Positions 1-7,808 of a DNA stretch of 64,000 bases are shown here, piece by piece. The stretch's first letter is position 1. The number at the start of each line of letters is the position of its first letter. Made by a program: the position numbers and the translations under genes. The notes beneath the pieces are model-generated. The model did not search any database and was not told the DNA's origin. It worked only from the letters and a program-made list of their open reading frames with translations. Source of the DNA: JBQLZO01 sp052168315 (GTDB taxonomy: Bacteria; Planctomycetota; Phycisphaerae; Phycisphaerales; UBA1924); NCBI GenBank assembly GCA_052168315.1, contig JBQLZO010000007.1, forward strand, positions 1 through 64,000, read 5' to 3'.

Positions 1-22
1 GGGGTTCGGGGGTTGGGGGGGG

Positions 23-1492
23 TCAGGGTTCGATGGCGTGTGCGTAGGCGATGGGGTGCGCGAGCAGCGAACGGCAGGCGATGAGCCATCGCTGCGGCCC
101 GGGGTGCGGGCGGGCGCTGGGGGTGTGCTGGGCCCAGCGGTTGAGTTCGCGGAGCGCGAGTTGTGGATCGATGCGCGTGGTGAGTTGTTGCCAGGCGTGC
201 CGGGGCTCGGCGAGCCAATCGGTGGTGATGCCGGCGTGGGCGAGCAGGTCGAGGAGTCGCGCGTTGTGGGCGTTGGGGGTGAGGTGGTATGGGGTCATGC
301 CGGCGCGCTCGAAGAAGGGCGAGACAGCGCCCATGGCCGCGAGGGCTTCGGTGTGCGGCGTGATGGGGTTGGCGAGGTAGTGGCGGACGAGGGATGTGGC
401 GAGGTTGAGGGTGCGGAAGCGGGGATCGACGATGACGCGGGCGATGCACCGGAGTTCATCGTTGATGCGCTGGGCGTTGAGCTTTCTGTCGCGCGTGGTG
501 TATCGGTTCGGCCAGGCGAGCGATCGCCACGCGGCGTTGAGCGTGGGGTGCGCGATGACGAGGACGGCGGCGAGGTGGGGCTCGTCGTGCTGGTCGATCG
601 GGTGCGGGTCGGTGATGGTGGTCTTGAAGATGGCAGCGATGTTGGCTGGGTGGGCGTGGCGGTAGTGCAGATGGGCGAGGGCGTGGTAGTCGCGCGTTGT
701 GGCGTGGGTGATGGTGAGGTTGGGCGGTGGGTCAGTGGGCGCGCTGTTCTGTGGGATGGTTCTGGGGATTCCGGCGTGATTGAGCTCGAGGATCGTGCAC
801 GGGCGCAGGTGCGGGAGGATGCGCGGGCGGTGGGTGGCCAGGGCGATGCGGAGCGTGTGGCGCTCGGCGGCGTGCGCGAGCGCCCGGGCGATCGGGATGG
901 CGGTGAGGTCGTCGAGGGTTGCGCCGAACTCGTCGATGATGATGAGCGGGCGGCGCTTGGGGTCGATGTGCGCAGTGGCGGCGGCGATGAGGAGGGCGAT
1001 GGTGAGGCGGGCGCGCTGCCCGGCGGAAAGGCGGCGGGTGGGCGTGGTGATGGCGCCGGCATCGGCGAGCCCGAAGCGCGCGAGGTGCCGGAGGGATTGG
1101 TCGGTGGTCCAGTCGGGGCGGAGGCGCGCGAGCGCGTGGGATGGCGTGGTGCGGGGATCGCGCGTGGCGGCGCGGATGGATGGGATGCGGGGGTGGATGA
1201 TGGGATCGTCGCGGAGTTCGGCGATGCGGGCGGCGCGCCGGAGCGCGGTGGTCTTGCCAGCGCCGGAGGGCGCGATGATGGCGAGGATGGGTGTGGTGGT
1301 GTTATCGAGAAACGAGCGGAGGTGCCGATCGGCGTGTTCGATCGCGGCGCGCCGAGTGCGCCGGCGCTGGCGCTCGATGTCGCACCGGATGAGCCCGAGC
1401 CGCGCGGCGGGGGCCCGAACCTGCTCGGGCCACGGAGGCGACGGGGTGTGGGTGGGGTTGGTGATGGGGTTGGCGGTGGGTGTGGCGCGCAT
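23..1492 (-). CDS. ABC-type ATPase fused to a GNAT-like acetyltransferase domain (COG2401-like)
   Basis: The 489-residue protein has a complete ABC nucleotide-binding domain: Walker A APSGAGKTT at about 74-82, signature RRLSAGQR at 153-160, Walker B LIIIDEFG at 183-190 with Asp187/Glu188, and switch His221. Residues about 258-400 look like a GNAT fold, with IARVIVDPRFR followed by an acceptor-like helix and FFERAGM. This order matches the predicted ATPase-acetyltransferase fusions of COG2401, whose substrate is unknown. No membrane segment is visible, so it is probably cytoplasmic and not a transporter. The start at 1492 lies 2 bases after the stop of the upstream HTH gene, so the two are probably translated together. 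Similarity of the GNAT part to Mom-type DNA-modifying acyltransferases is only a guess. Family assignment is fairly sure; function is unknown. Confidence 0.8.
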   Translation of the reverse strand: MRATPTANPITNPTHTPSPPWPEQVRAPAARLGLIRCDIERQRRRTRRAAIEHADRHLRSFLDNTTTPILAIIAPSGAGKTTALRRAARIAELRDDPIIHPRIPSIRAATRDPRTTPSHALARLRPDWTTDQSLRHLARFGLADAGAITTPTRRLSAGQRARLTIALLIAAATAHIDPKRRPLIIIDEFGATLDDLTAIPIARALAHAAERHTLRIALATHRPRILPHLRPCTILELNHAGIPRTIPQNSAPTDPPPNLTITHATTRDYHALAHLHYRHAHPANIAAIFKTTITDPHPIDQHDEPHLAAVLVIAHPTLNAAWRSLAWPNRYTTRDRKLNAQRINDELRCIARVIVDPRFRTLNLATSLVRHYLANPITPHTEALAAMGAVSPFFERAGMTPYHLTPNAHNARLLDLLAHAGITTDWLAEPRHAWQQLTTRIDPQLALRELNRWAQHTPSARPHPGPQRWLIACRSLLAHPIAYAHAIEP

Positions 1493-1494
1493 GG

Positions 1495-1968
1495 TCAGCG
1501 GGACCCGTCGTTGTTGCGGGTGGTGAGTTCGTGGAGGAGCTTGATCTGGTCGAGGTGCCTTCGAACGGCGTGCATGGTGAACCCGGTTCGTTCGGCGGCG
1601 GCACGGATGGTGAGCCCCTGGAGGATGCAGAGCACGGCGATGCGTTGGCGCGCGGGTGGCCACTGGCGGAGGTGTGTGGCGACGAAGGCGAAGAGCGGGC
1701 TTCGGAAGCGCGTGAGCAGGTGGCGGATGCGCCTTCGGATCGTGCGGGGGTCCTGGTGGGTGAGCGCGGCGAGGTGCGCAGCGCAGTGCCCCTGCTCGTA
1801 GATGGCGGTGAGGAGAGCGCGGTCGCGGGGGTGGACGAAGCGGGCGAGGGCGAGGATGGCCTCGGCCTGGTCGCGGGGCTCGCGGCGCCGGAGGTCGGCG
1901 GCGGGGAGGGCCTGTGCGGCGTCGAGGGCATCCATGTCGATGGCGAGGACGGTCGCGTTGAGAGCCAT
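1495..1968 (-). CDS. Two-HTH DNA-binding protein, sigma-region-4-like
   Basis: This 157-residue protein has two helix-turn-helix-like stretches. One is at about 57-82, ending in DPRTIRRRIRHLL; the second is at 117-142, with GLTIRAAAERTGFTMHAVRR, which resembles sigma factor region 4 or a small transposase-type HTH. No clear region 2 is visible, so it is not a normal sigma factor. I chose the ATG at 1968 because the protein-like sequence begins there; an open frame runs upstream to 2139 but is Pro-rich and crosses the likely promoter. It is the first gene of a two-gene operon with the ABC-GNAT protein and may recruit that protein to DNA or regulate it (inference). Confidence 0.7.
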   Translation of the reverse strand: MALNATVLAIDMDALDAAQALPAADLRRREPRDQAEAILALARFVHPRDRALLTAIYEQGHCAAHLAALTHQDPRTIRRRIRHLLTRFRSPLFAFVATHLRQWPPARQRIAVLCILQGLTIRAAAERTGFTMHAVRRHLDQIKLLHELTTRNNDGSR

Positions 1969-2050
1969 AGTTCTGGGACCTTTTTGGGTGCTCGGGGGTG
2001 CTTGGGGGGGCTTGGGGGCGTTTAGCGCGGTGTCTGGGGCGGGTTTTTGT

Positions 2051-2068
2051 TCGTTCTCCAGCGAACGA
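2051..2068. promoter_or_regulatory. Candidate operator of the XRE/S24 regulator
   Basis: There is a perfect inverted repeat TCGTTC-N6-GAACGA in the gap between the divergent HTH/ABC-GNAT operon and the XRE/S24 gene. It sits 12 bases upstream of a TTGACA hexamer at 2081-2086. The half-sites resemble the GTTC/GAAC elements bound by several LexA-type proteins. The inverted repeat is seen directly; its use as an operator is inference. Confidence 0.45.
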
Positions 2069-2150
2069 CCCGATGGGATCTTGACACGGGGCGGGAGATA
2101 TGCAAGGGTTTTGTTTGGTATCTGAGCGAGTTTGCGCACAGGAGTGGTCG

Positions 2151-3068
2151 ATGGGATCGATCGGGTCGCTGATCAAGGGGCGTCGTCGGGCGTTGGGGCT
2201 GACGCTTCAGCAGTTGGCTGATCGTGCGCGGTGTGCGAAGTCGTACCTGTCGGAGGTGGAGAACGGGAAGCGCGATGGGTTGCCCGGCGAGGAGTTGCTG
2301 GGTCGTCTGGAGGGTGCGCTGGGGATGGAGCCGGGGGCGCTGGTGTCGGTGGCGCGGTGGGAGTCGACGCCCGTGGATTTGCGCCGCGAGATGGTGAGTC
2401 TGCGGGCCGAGTCGGATGCGGCGCGCCGTCTGGTGGCGCTGCTGCGGCGCGAGGGGGTCGATGCGCTGTATCGGAGCGGCGCGTTGGAGGCGTTGTTGGG
2501 GGAAGAGCAGAGGGGATCCGGGATCCGGGATCAGGCATCCGGTGCGGGAGAAGGAGGGGAAGGCCTCGGGCACCGGGCAGCAGTCACCAGTGAAGATGAA
2601 GATGACGAAGCGAAGAAGGGTGATGGGGTTCGGCTGGCTTCCTGGATGCCGGTGCGTGTGCCGGTGATCAACAAGGTGGCTGCGGGGTATCCGGCGGAGT
2701 TCACGGATCTTGGGTATCCAGCGCGGGTTGCGGATGAGTATGTGGCGGTGCCTGAGGTGAGCGATCCGGATGCGTTCGCGGCGCGGGTGGTGGGCGATTC
2801 GATGCTCCCGAGGTACGCGGCCGGTGATCTGGTGGTGTTCTCGCCGGCCGCGGCGACGGTGAGCGGGAGCGATTGCTTCGTGCGTTTCGAGCGCGATGCG
2901 GAGACGACCTTCAAGCGTGTGTACTTCGAGGTGGATGCCGATGGCGGGGAGTTGATCCGGTTGCAGCCGTTGAATTCTTCGTATGCGCCGACGGTGGTGC
3001 CGCGCGAGGCGGTTGCGGGTTTGTATGCGGCGGTGTGCGTGGTTCGGCGTATCGAGCCGGGGGTGTGA
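2151..3068 (+). CDS. XRE-family regulator with LexA/S24 peptidase-like domain
   Basis: The protein has 305 residues. An XRE helix-turn-helix occupies about 5-62 (LGLTLQQLADRARCAKSYLS). A charged, Gly/Glu-rich linker follows at about 125-165, and then an S24 peptidase domain. The catalytic pair expected for LexA/CI-type autocleavage is present: Ser217 in GDSMLP and Lys255 in TTFKRVY. The ATG at 2151 has AGGAG six bases upstream, which favours it over an in-frame codon at 2100. It is transcribed away from the HTH/ABC-GNAT operon, the usual layout of a repressor controlling a divergent operon. Members of this family respond to DNA damage or phage signals, so damage-induced derepression is plausible but not shown. 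The linker DNA is unusually repetitive. Confidence 0.9.
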   Translation: MGSIGSLIKGRRRALGLTLQQLADRARCAKSYLSEVENGKRDGLPGEELLGRLEGALGMEPGALVSVARWESTPVDLRREMVSLRAESDAARRLVALLRREGVDALYRSGALEALLGEEQRGSGIRDQASGAGEGGEGLGHRAAVTSEDEDDEAKKGDGVRLASWMPVRVPVINKVAAGYPAEFTDLGYPARVADEYVAVPEVSDPDAFAARVVGDSMLPRYAAGDLVVFSPAAATVSGSDCFVRFERDAETTFKRVYFEVDADGGELIRLQPLNSSYAPTVVPREAVAGLYAAVCVVRRIEPGV

Positions 3069-3153
3069 ACTGTGGCAGCGCGGGACTTGGCGCGCGCTGT
3101 GCGCGCGTGTGTTCGCGTGATTGTGCGTGGGTTGCGCGTGATTCGCGATGGTG

Positions 3154-3182
3154 TTGCGGTGCTCGGATCGCGCGCATAGACT
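3154..3182 (+). promoter_or_regulatory. Candidate promoter for egtB-egtD
   Basis: TTGCGG at 3154-3159 is followed after exactly 17 bases by TAGACT at 3177-3182, a plausible sigma70-type pair upstream of egtB. It would give a leader of roughly 155 bases to the chosen egtB start, or about 50 bases to an alternative ATG at 3242. Assigned by pattern only. Confidence 0.35.
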
Positions 3183-3343
3183 GGTGCGGAGATTCGGATT
3201 CCTCGAGGGCGTGGCATCGCACGCTGATTGGACGAATCGATATGTCGCGCGGAGCGCGGAGCGATGGCGGGCGAGGGCTTGGCGATGGGGGCGGCGGTGG
3301 GAGCGCCGGCGATTGCGGGCGGCGCGGGGTGTGCGCGGGAGCG

Positions 3344-4705
3344 ATGGGGCGTTCGGCGCTGCGATCGTGGTACGCGGAGGTTCGTTCGGTGACGGAGCGT
3401 CTCTGCTCGTCGCTGGAGCCCGAGGATTTCAATCTGCAGTCGATGCCGGATGCGAGCCCGGCGAAGTGGCACATCGCGCACACGAGTTGGTTCTTCGAGC
3501 GGTTCGTGCTGGCGCGGCACGCGGGGACGCACGGGGTGTCGCACCAGGTGTTCGATGAGCGGTGGGAGTACCTGTTCAACTCGTACTACAACGCGGTGGG
3601 CGAGCGTCATTGCCGCGCGCGTCGCGGGGGGCTGAGCCGTCCGACGGTGGGCGAGGTGATGCGGTACCGGTGGCATGTGGATGAGTCGGTGCTGGCGCTG
3701 CTGGACACGCCGGGGGTGAGCGATGAGGCGCTGCGATTGATCGAGCTTGGGCTGCACCACGAGCAGCAGCACCAGGAGCTGCTGGTCACGGATGTGCTGC
3801 ACGGGTTCTGGTGCAACCCCCTGCTGCCGACGCTGGAGGCGGGCGAGGAGCCCGCGGCGTGGTGCGCGGATCCGGGCGCGATGGGATGGGTGGGGTTCGA
3901 AGAGGGCGTGCGGCGGATCGGGCGAGATGCCGGGGATGGCACGGGAACCGGCGGGGGGTTCGGGTACGACCACGAGGGGCCGCGGCACCGGGTGTTCGTC
4001 GAGGCGTTCGAGCTGGGCGATCGCCTGGTGACGAACGGCGAGTACCGCGCGTTCATTGCGGATGGCGGGTACGAGCGCCCGGAGTTGTGGCTGGATGAGG
4101 GGTGGCGGGCGGCGCGGGTCGGTGGGTGGCGCGGGCCCTTGTACTGGCACGATGGCGAGCGGGCGGGCGAGACGGATCGCGCATCGTCGCCTGATGGGGC
4201 GCGCGATGCGGAATCGTTGTCGCGTGAGTTCACGCCGCGGGGCGACCGAGAGATCGACGAGCACGCGCCGGTGTGCTGCGTGAGCCTGTACGAGGCCGAT
4301 GCGTTCGCGCGGTGGAGCGGGTGCCGGCTGGCGACGGAATTCGAGTGGGAGTGCGCGTGCGGTGATCGCGCGGTGGCGGGCAACCTGCAGGAATCGCGGC
4401 ACATGCGGACGCGCGGCGTGGATCGCGCGGGCGGCGATGGCGATGGTGTTGGCGATAGCGGGCTGCGGCAGATGTTCGGCGACTGCTGGGAGTGGACGCT
4501 GAGCGACTACGGGCCCTATCCGGGATACCGCGCGGAGGCGGGGGCGCTGGGCGAGTACAACGGGAAGTTCATGAGCGGGCGGCATGTGCTGCGGGGGGGG
4601 AGCTTCGCGACGCCGGGGTCGCATGTGCGCGCGTCGTATCGGAATTACTGGCCGGCGGAGACGCGCTGGCAGTTCGCCGGGATACGGCTCGCGCGGAGCG
4701 TGTGA
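3344..4705 (+). CDS. egtB: Ergothioneine biosynthesis protein EgtB (hercynylcysteine sulfoxide synthase type)
   Basis: EgtB is a non-haem iron enzyme that joins hercynine to cysteine or gamma-glutamylcysteine with oxygen. The 453-residue protein has an N-terminal DinB-like helical domain with the iron-ligand motifs: the KWHIAHTSWF segment at 41-50 and HHEQQH at 138-143 (His139 and His143). A formylglycine-generating-enzyme-like domain follows, with GYDHEGPRHRV, DECA-type residues and the closing LRGGSFATPGSHVRASYRNY. The start at 3344 is one residue block before the family's usual N-terminus. An ATG at 3242 would add a low-complexity leader. The egtD gene follows after 38 bases, so the pair forms a core ergothioneine operon. 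Which sulfur donor is used cannot be read from the sequence. Confidence 0.92.
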   Translation: MGRSALRSWYAEVRSVTERLCSSLEPEDFNLQSMPDASPAKWHIAHTSWFFERFVLARHAGTHGVSHQVFDERWEYLFNSYYNAVGERHCRARRGGLSRPTVGEVMRYRWHVDESVLALLDTPGVSDEALRLIELGLHHEQQHQELLVTDVLHGFWCNPLLPTLEAGEEPAAWCADPGAMGWVGFEEGVRRIGRDAGDGTGTGGGFGYDHEGPRHRVFVEAFELGDRLVTNGEYRAFIADGGYERPELWLDEGWRAARVGGWRGPLYWHDGERAGETDRASSPDGARDAESLSREFTPRGDREIDEHAPVCCVSLYEADAFARWSGCRLATEFEWECACGDRAVAGNLQESRHMRTRGVDRAGGDGDGVGDSGLRQMFGDCWEWTLSDYGPYPGYRAEAGALGEYNGKFMSGRHVLRGGSFATPGSHVRASYRNYWPAETRWQFAGIRLARSV

Positions 4706-4743
4706 GTCACGGTTTGCTTGTTCGCGGAAGGATGGTGGGCCCG

Positions 4744-5730
4744 ATGAGCGGGAGCAGCGATGATGTGATGGGTGTTCGCCTGACGGATCTTCATCCGCCG
4801 AGCGACGACATGCGTTCGGAGGTTCTCTCGGGCCTGCGCAGCGCCGGGCAGAAGACGGTGCCGTGCAAGTATCTCTATGACGCGCGGGGCTCGCGTCTGT
4901 TCGATGACATCACGGAGACGACGGCGTACTACCCGACGCGGACGGAGATGGGGATCTTCGATGCGCGGGCGGAGGAGATCGCCGAGGCCGTGGGCCCGCG
5001 GGCGGCGGTGATCGAGCTGGGGTCGGGCGCATCGCTGAAGATCCGGCGACTGCTGGAGATGCTCGACGATCCGGCGGCGTATGTGGCCGTGGAAATCTCG
5101 CGTGACCACCTGGTGGCGTCGGCGGAGGAGGTGGCCGACGCGTTCCCGGAGGTGGAGGTGCAGGCGGTGTGCGCGGACTTCACGCGCCCGATCGAGGTCC
5201 CGGAGCTGGAGTCCGAGCACGGATCGCGGCTGGTGTTCTTCCCGGGGTCGACGATCGGGAACTTCACGCCCGAGGGCACGCGGACGATGCTGGCGCGGAT
5301 CGCGGACCTGCTGGAGAACGAGTCGGATGCGGCGATCGTGGGCGCGGACCTGATGAAGCCGGTGGAGGTGCTGGAGAAGGCGTACGACGACCCAGAGGGC
5401 GTCACGGCCTCATTCAACTTAAACCTGCTCGAGCGGCTGAACCGCGAGCTGGACGCCGATTTCGACCTGGAACGCTTCCGGCACGAGGCGCGGTTCAACG
5501 AGCAGCGCCAGCGCATCGAGATGCACATCGTCAGCGATGCGGACCAGCGTGTCAGCATCGGCGGCGAGACCATCGCGCTACGCCGGGGCGAGAGCATCCA
5601 CACCGAAAACTCGCACAAGTTCACCCGCGAGAAGTTCGCCGCGCTGGCCGCGGAGGCGGGGCTGGTGGTCGATGAGGTGTGGACGGATGAGAAGGAGTGG
5701 TTCTCGGTGAACCTGCTGCGGCGGGCGTGA
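4744..5730 (+). CDS. egtD: L-histidine N(alpha)-methyltransferase EgtD
   Basis: EgtD trimethylates histidine to hercynine with SAM, the first step of ergothioneine synthesis. The 328-residue length matches the family. Diagnostic segments are KYLYDARGSRLFDDITE at about 42-58, the SAM-binding VIELGSGASLK at 89-99, FFPGSTIGNF in the middle, and ENSHKFTREKF near the C-terminus. The start at 4744 is preferred; an in-frame ATG at 4732 lies too close to the purine-rich GGAAGG. It follows egtB directly and is probably cotranscribed with it. No egtA, egtC or egtE is nearby, so the beta-lyase step must be encoded elsewhere or replaced. Confidence 0.94.
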   Translation: MSGSSDDVMGVRLTDLHPPSDDMRSEVLSGLRSAGQKTVPCKYLYDARGSRLFDDITETTAYYPTRTEMGIFDARAEEIAEAVGPRAAVIELGSGASLKIRRLLEMLDDPAAYVAVEISRDHLVASAEEVADAFPEVEVQAVCADFTRPIEVPELESEHGSRLVFFPGSTIGNFTPEGTRTMLARIADLLENESDAAIVGADLMKPVEVLEKAYDDPEGVTASFNLNLLERLNRELDADFDLERFRHEARFNEQRQRIEMHIVSDADQRVSIGGETIALRRGESIHTENSHKFTREKFAALAAEAGLVVDEVWTDEKEWFSVNLLRRA

Positions 5731-5780
5731 GGGGGGCGCAGCGGATTGCTGAGTCATCGGGACCAGTGGGGAACCAGAGG

Positions 5781-5848
5781 GGAACCGGGAGTAGAGGCGG
5801 ATGAGGAGACGGGCCGGAGGCCCATCCCACCGAGATGATGGAGGTTCC
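5781..5848. repeat. Dispersed hairpin repeat, copy 1
   Basis: The element is bounded by GGAACC and GGTTCC and centred on the palindrome GGGCC-GGA-GGCCC. A stretch of about 38 bases (5796-5833) recurs in reverse orientation at about 36462-36499 with one mismatch, and weaker similarity extends to both sides. It lies in the convergent gap between egtD and the deaminase gene. It is a small intergenic repeat of REP or MITE type; no encoded function is evident. Confidence 0.65.
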
Positions 5849-5859
5849 AAGAACGGCGT

Positions 5860-6333
5860 TCAGGGCGACGGCACGCCGATGTCCTCGTTCCAGAGCGCGG
5901 GGCGCTCGGCGATGAACCGGCGCATGAGGTCGATGCAGCGCTGGTCGTCGAGGCAGGTGATGTCGACGCCCTCGCGGGCGAGCCAGTCTTCGCGCCCCTG
6001 GAATGTGGTGCGCTCGCCGATGACGATGCGGGGGATCTGGTAGAGCACGATCGCGCCCGAGCACATGGCGCAGGGCGAAAGCGTCGTGGCGAGGGTGAGC
6101 GTGTGCCAGTCGGTGCGCCGGGCGGCGTTGCGGAGGCAGGACATCTCGCCGTGGGCGGTGGGGTCGGAGCGCTGGACGCGCTCGTTGTGCCCGGCGGCGA
6201 CGATGTTGCCAGTGCGGTCGATCAGCGCTGCGCCGATGGGGATGCCGCCCTCGGCGAGCGACTTCTCGGCCTGGGCGATGGCCGCGTCGAGCGCGAGGCG
6301 GTCGAGCGTGGGCTGGTCGGGTGTGGACATCAT
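5860..6333 (-). CDS. Nucleoside/cytosine deaminase family protein
   Basis: This 157-residue protein belongs to the zinc-dependent CDA/tRNA-adenosine deaminase-like superfamily. The zinc and catalytic motifs are HGEM (His61, Glu63) and SPCAMC (Cys88, Cys91). The segment ERTTFQGREDWL after the second motif is typical of the cytosine deaminase and guanine deaminase-like branch rather than TadA. Its likely role is deamination of a free base or nucleoside in salvage; the exact substrate is uncertain. Two adjacent ATG codons (6333 and 6330) could serve as start. It converges on egtD, with copy 1 of the hairpin repeat between them. Confidence 0.85.
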   Translation of the reverse strand: MMSTPDQPTLDRLALDAAIAQAEKSLAEGGIPIGAALIDRTGNIVAAGHNERVQRSDPTAHGEMSCLRNAARRTDWHTLTLATTLSPCAMCSGAIVLYQIPRIVIGERTTFQGREDWLAREGVDITCLDDQRCIDLMRRFIAERPALWNEDIGVPSP

Positions 6334-6355
6334 GGGGGCGGGGTAGACGGAAGGA

Positions 6356-7516
6356 TCACGGGGAGGGCTGGATGATGTCGTCGATCTGGTCGCGGGTGGT
6401 CCATGCGCCGAGGGCATCGCCGCTGGAGGGGTCGAAGTAGAAGCGGACGCCGCGGATGTTGCCGGGGTTCTGGACGAAGGTGCCATCGGGTCCCGCGGAC
6501 ATGATGATGTCGGAGCCGAGGGGGTCGAGCGGGATGATGCGGGCGCCGCCGAGCCCGGCGACGGCGACCTCGTTGCGTGAGCGGAGCGCGGTGTTGCCGA
6601 GCAGCGCTTCGAGCGTCTGGGCGCGGTCGCCCTCGTTGACATTGGGGATGTCGCGCCCGAGGAGGCTGTTGGCGTTGAATTCCTGGCGGCGGGCGCCGAT
6701 GACGGACATGCGGAGGAGCCCGGAGTTGGATCCCCAGTAGAACAGCGAGCGTCGCCCGGTCTGCGCGTTGAGCGGCGAGAAGTCCTGGGCGAAGGTGTCG
6801 TCGTTGGCGTCGACGCCTGGGACATTCTCGGTGGGGTTGTACCGGGCCAGGGGATCGGCCGACCACATGATCAGCGGGCGGTCGAACGGGTCCATCACAT
6901 ATCGCATCGCCGTGCGTTCGGCGCTCGAGGTGCCGCCGACGGCGAAGTTGGGGAGCGGGTAGTAGTTGGAGGCGTTGTTGAAGGTGCCGCCGATCTCGAA
7001 GGGCCTGAGGACATTGCCGGACAGCGCGACATAGGAGCCGGAGTCGGCGGTGCCCATCTGGCCCGGGCGGATGTACGCGGTCTCACGAGGCTCGCCACCC
7101 GACTGATATCCGATGGAAAGTTGGAATTGGATGGTCTGCTGCGATTCGTTGTTGGGAGAATCGTCGAACTCTTCTTCGGTGATGAGCCCACCGGCGAGTT
7201 CGAGCATGGCGTTTTCCATCTGGGTGAAGCCCTGGGAGGTGGTGCCGGTGATGCCGCCGTTGTGCGTCGATCCCATGGCGCGTGCGGAGAAGTATCCGGG
7301 GGATCGCTGGTTGTCGGCCTTGAAGGACTGGATGCCGCTGGTGATGGAGTTGATGAGCGTCTTGGTCTCGGCGGAGCGTGCGGACCTTCTGGCGATGGAG
7401 AGGGCCGGGAAGAGCAAGCCGAGGAGCACGACGATGAGCGCGAGCACGACGAGGAGTTCGAGGAGCGTGAAGGCTCGTGGGCGCGTGGAGTGGGATGCGG
7501 GCGTCGTGGGGTGCAT
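6356..7516 (-). CDS. Type II secretion/pilin-like protein with N-terminal prepilin motif
   Basis: The 386-residue protein begins with a short basic leader, then RAFTLLELLVVLALIVVLLG at 14-33, which is the class III prepilin signal and membrane helix. Glu20 is at the +5 position. The residue before the cleavage site is Ala15 instead of the usual Gly. The rest is a large soluble domain (GIQSFKADNQRSPGYFS and an Asp-rich C-terminal half) like the planctomycete pseudopilins, which are numerous and much longer than classical GspG. It sits in the cell envelope after processing by a prepilin peptidase. No other secretion gene is near it, so its partner machinery is unknown. Confidence 0.8.
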   Translation of the reverse strand: MHPTTPASHSTRPRAFTLLELLVVLALIVVLLGLLFPALSIARRSARSAETKTLINSITSGIQSFKADNQRSPGYFSARAMGSTHNGGITGTTSQGFTQMENAMLELAGGLITEEEFDDSPNNESQQTIQFQLSIGYQSGGEPRETAYIRPGQMGTADSGSYVALSGNVLRPFEIGGTFNNASNYYPLPNFAVGGTSSAERTAMRYVMDPFDRPLIMWSADPLARYNPTENVPGVDANDDTFAQDFSPLNAQTGRRSLFYWGSNSGLLRMSVIGARRQEFNANSLLGRDIPNVNEGDRAQTLEALLGNTALRSRNEVAVAGLGGARIIPLDPLGSDIIMSAGPDGTFVQNPGNIRGVRFYFDPSSGDALGAWTTRDQIDDIIQPSP

Positions 7517-7808
7517 TGGGCGTGCTCGCTTTCTGGTCCTGTTTCGGTTCCGGATGTGATCGCGGAGCGGGTTCGGGGTGTGGGCGTTGCCGGCGGAACG
7601 GATGGGGTGGGACCCGCGGGGCTGGTCGGGGGAATGATCGGGCTGTTGGTCGCAAGGCGTGGCGTGCCAACAACTTGGCGACAATCGCCCACCGGGAGAC
7701 TCTACGCGGTTCCGGGGCGGCGGGTTGCCCGGAAGGTGCGAAGAGCGGGCGTCCGGCGGCGGGCGGGACGAGTGTAGTGGATCGCGCGGGCGGGTATGGC
7801 GGGCGGGG

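Noticed and set aside
38..1801. Long plus-strand reading frame of 587 codons
   Set aside because: It runs opposite to the ABC-GNAT operon, whose frames carry full Walker, signature and HTH motifs. The antisense translation is Gly/Arg/Val-rich with no domain and is a shadow of high GC content.
1..3068. Prophage or integrated element
   Set aside because: Despite the phage-like S24 regulator, there is no integrase, structural gene or attachment repeat in view, and the composition matches the surrounding DNA.
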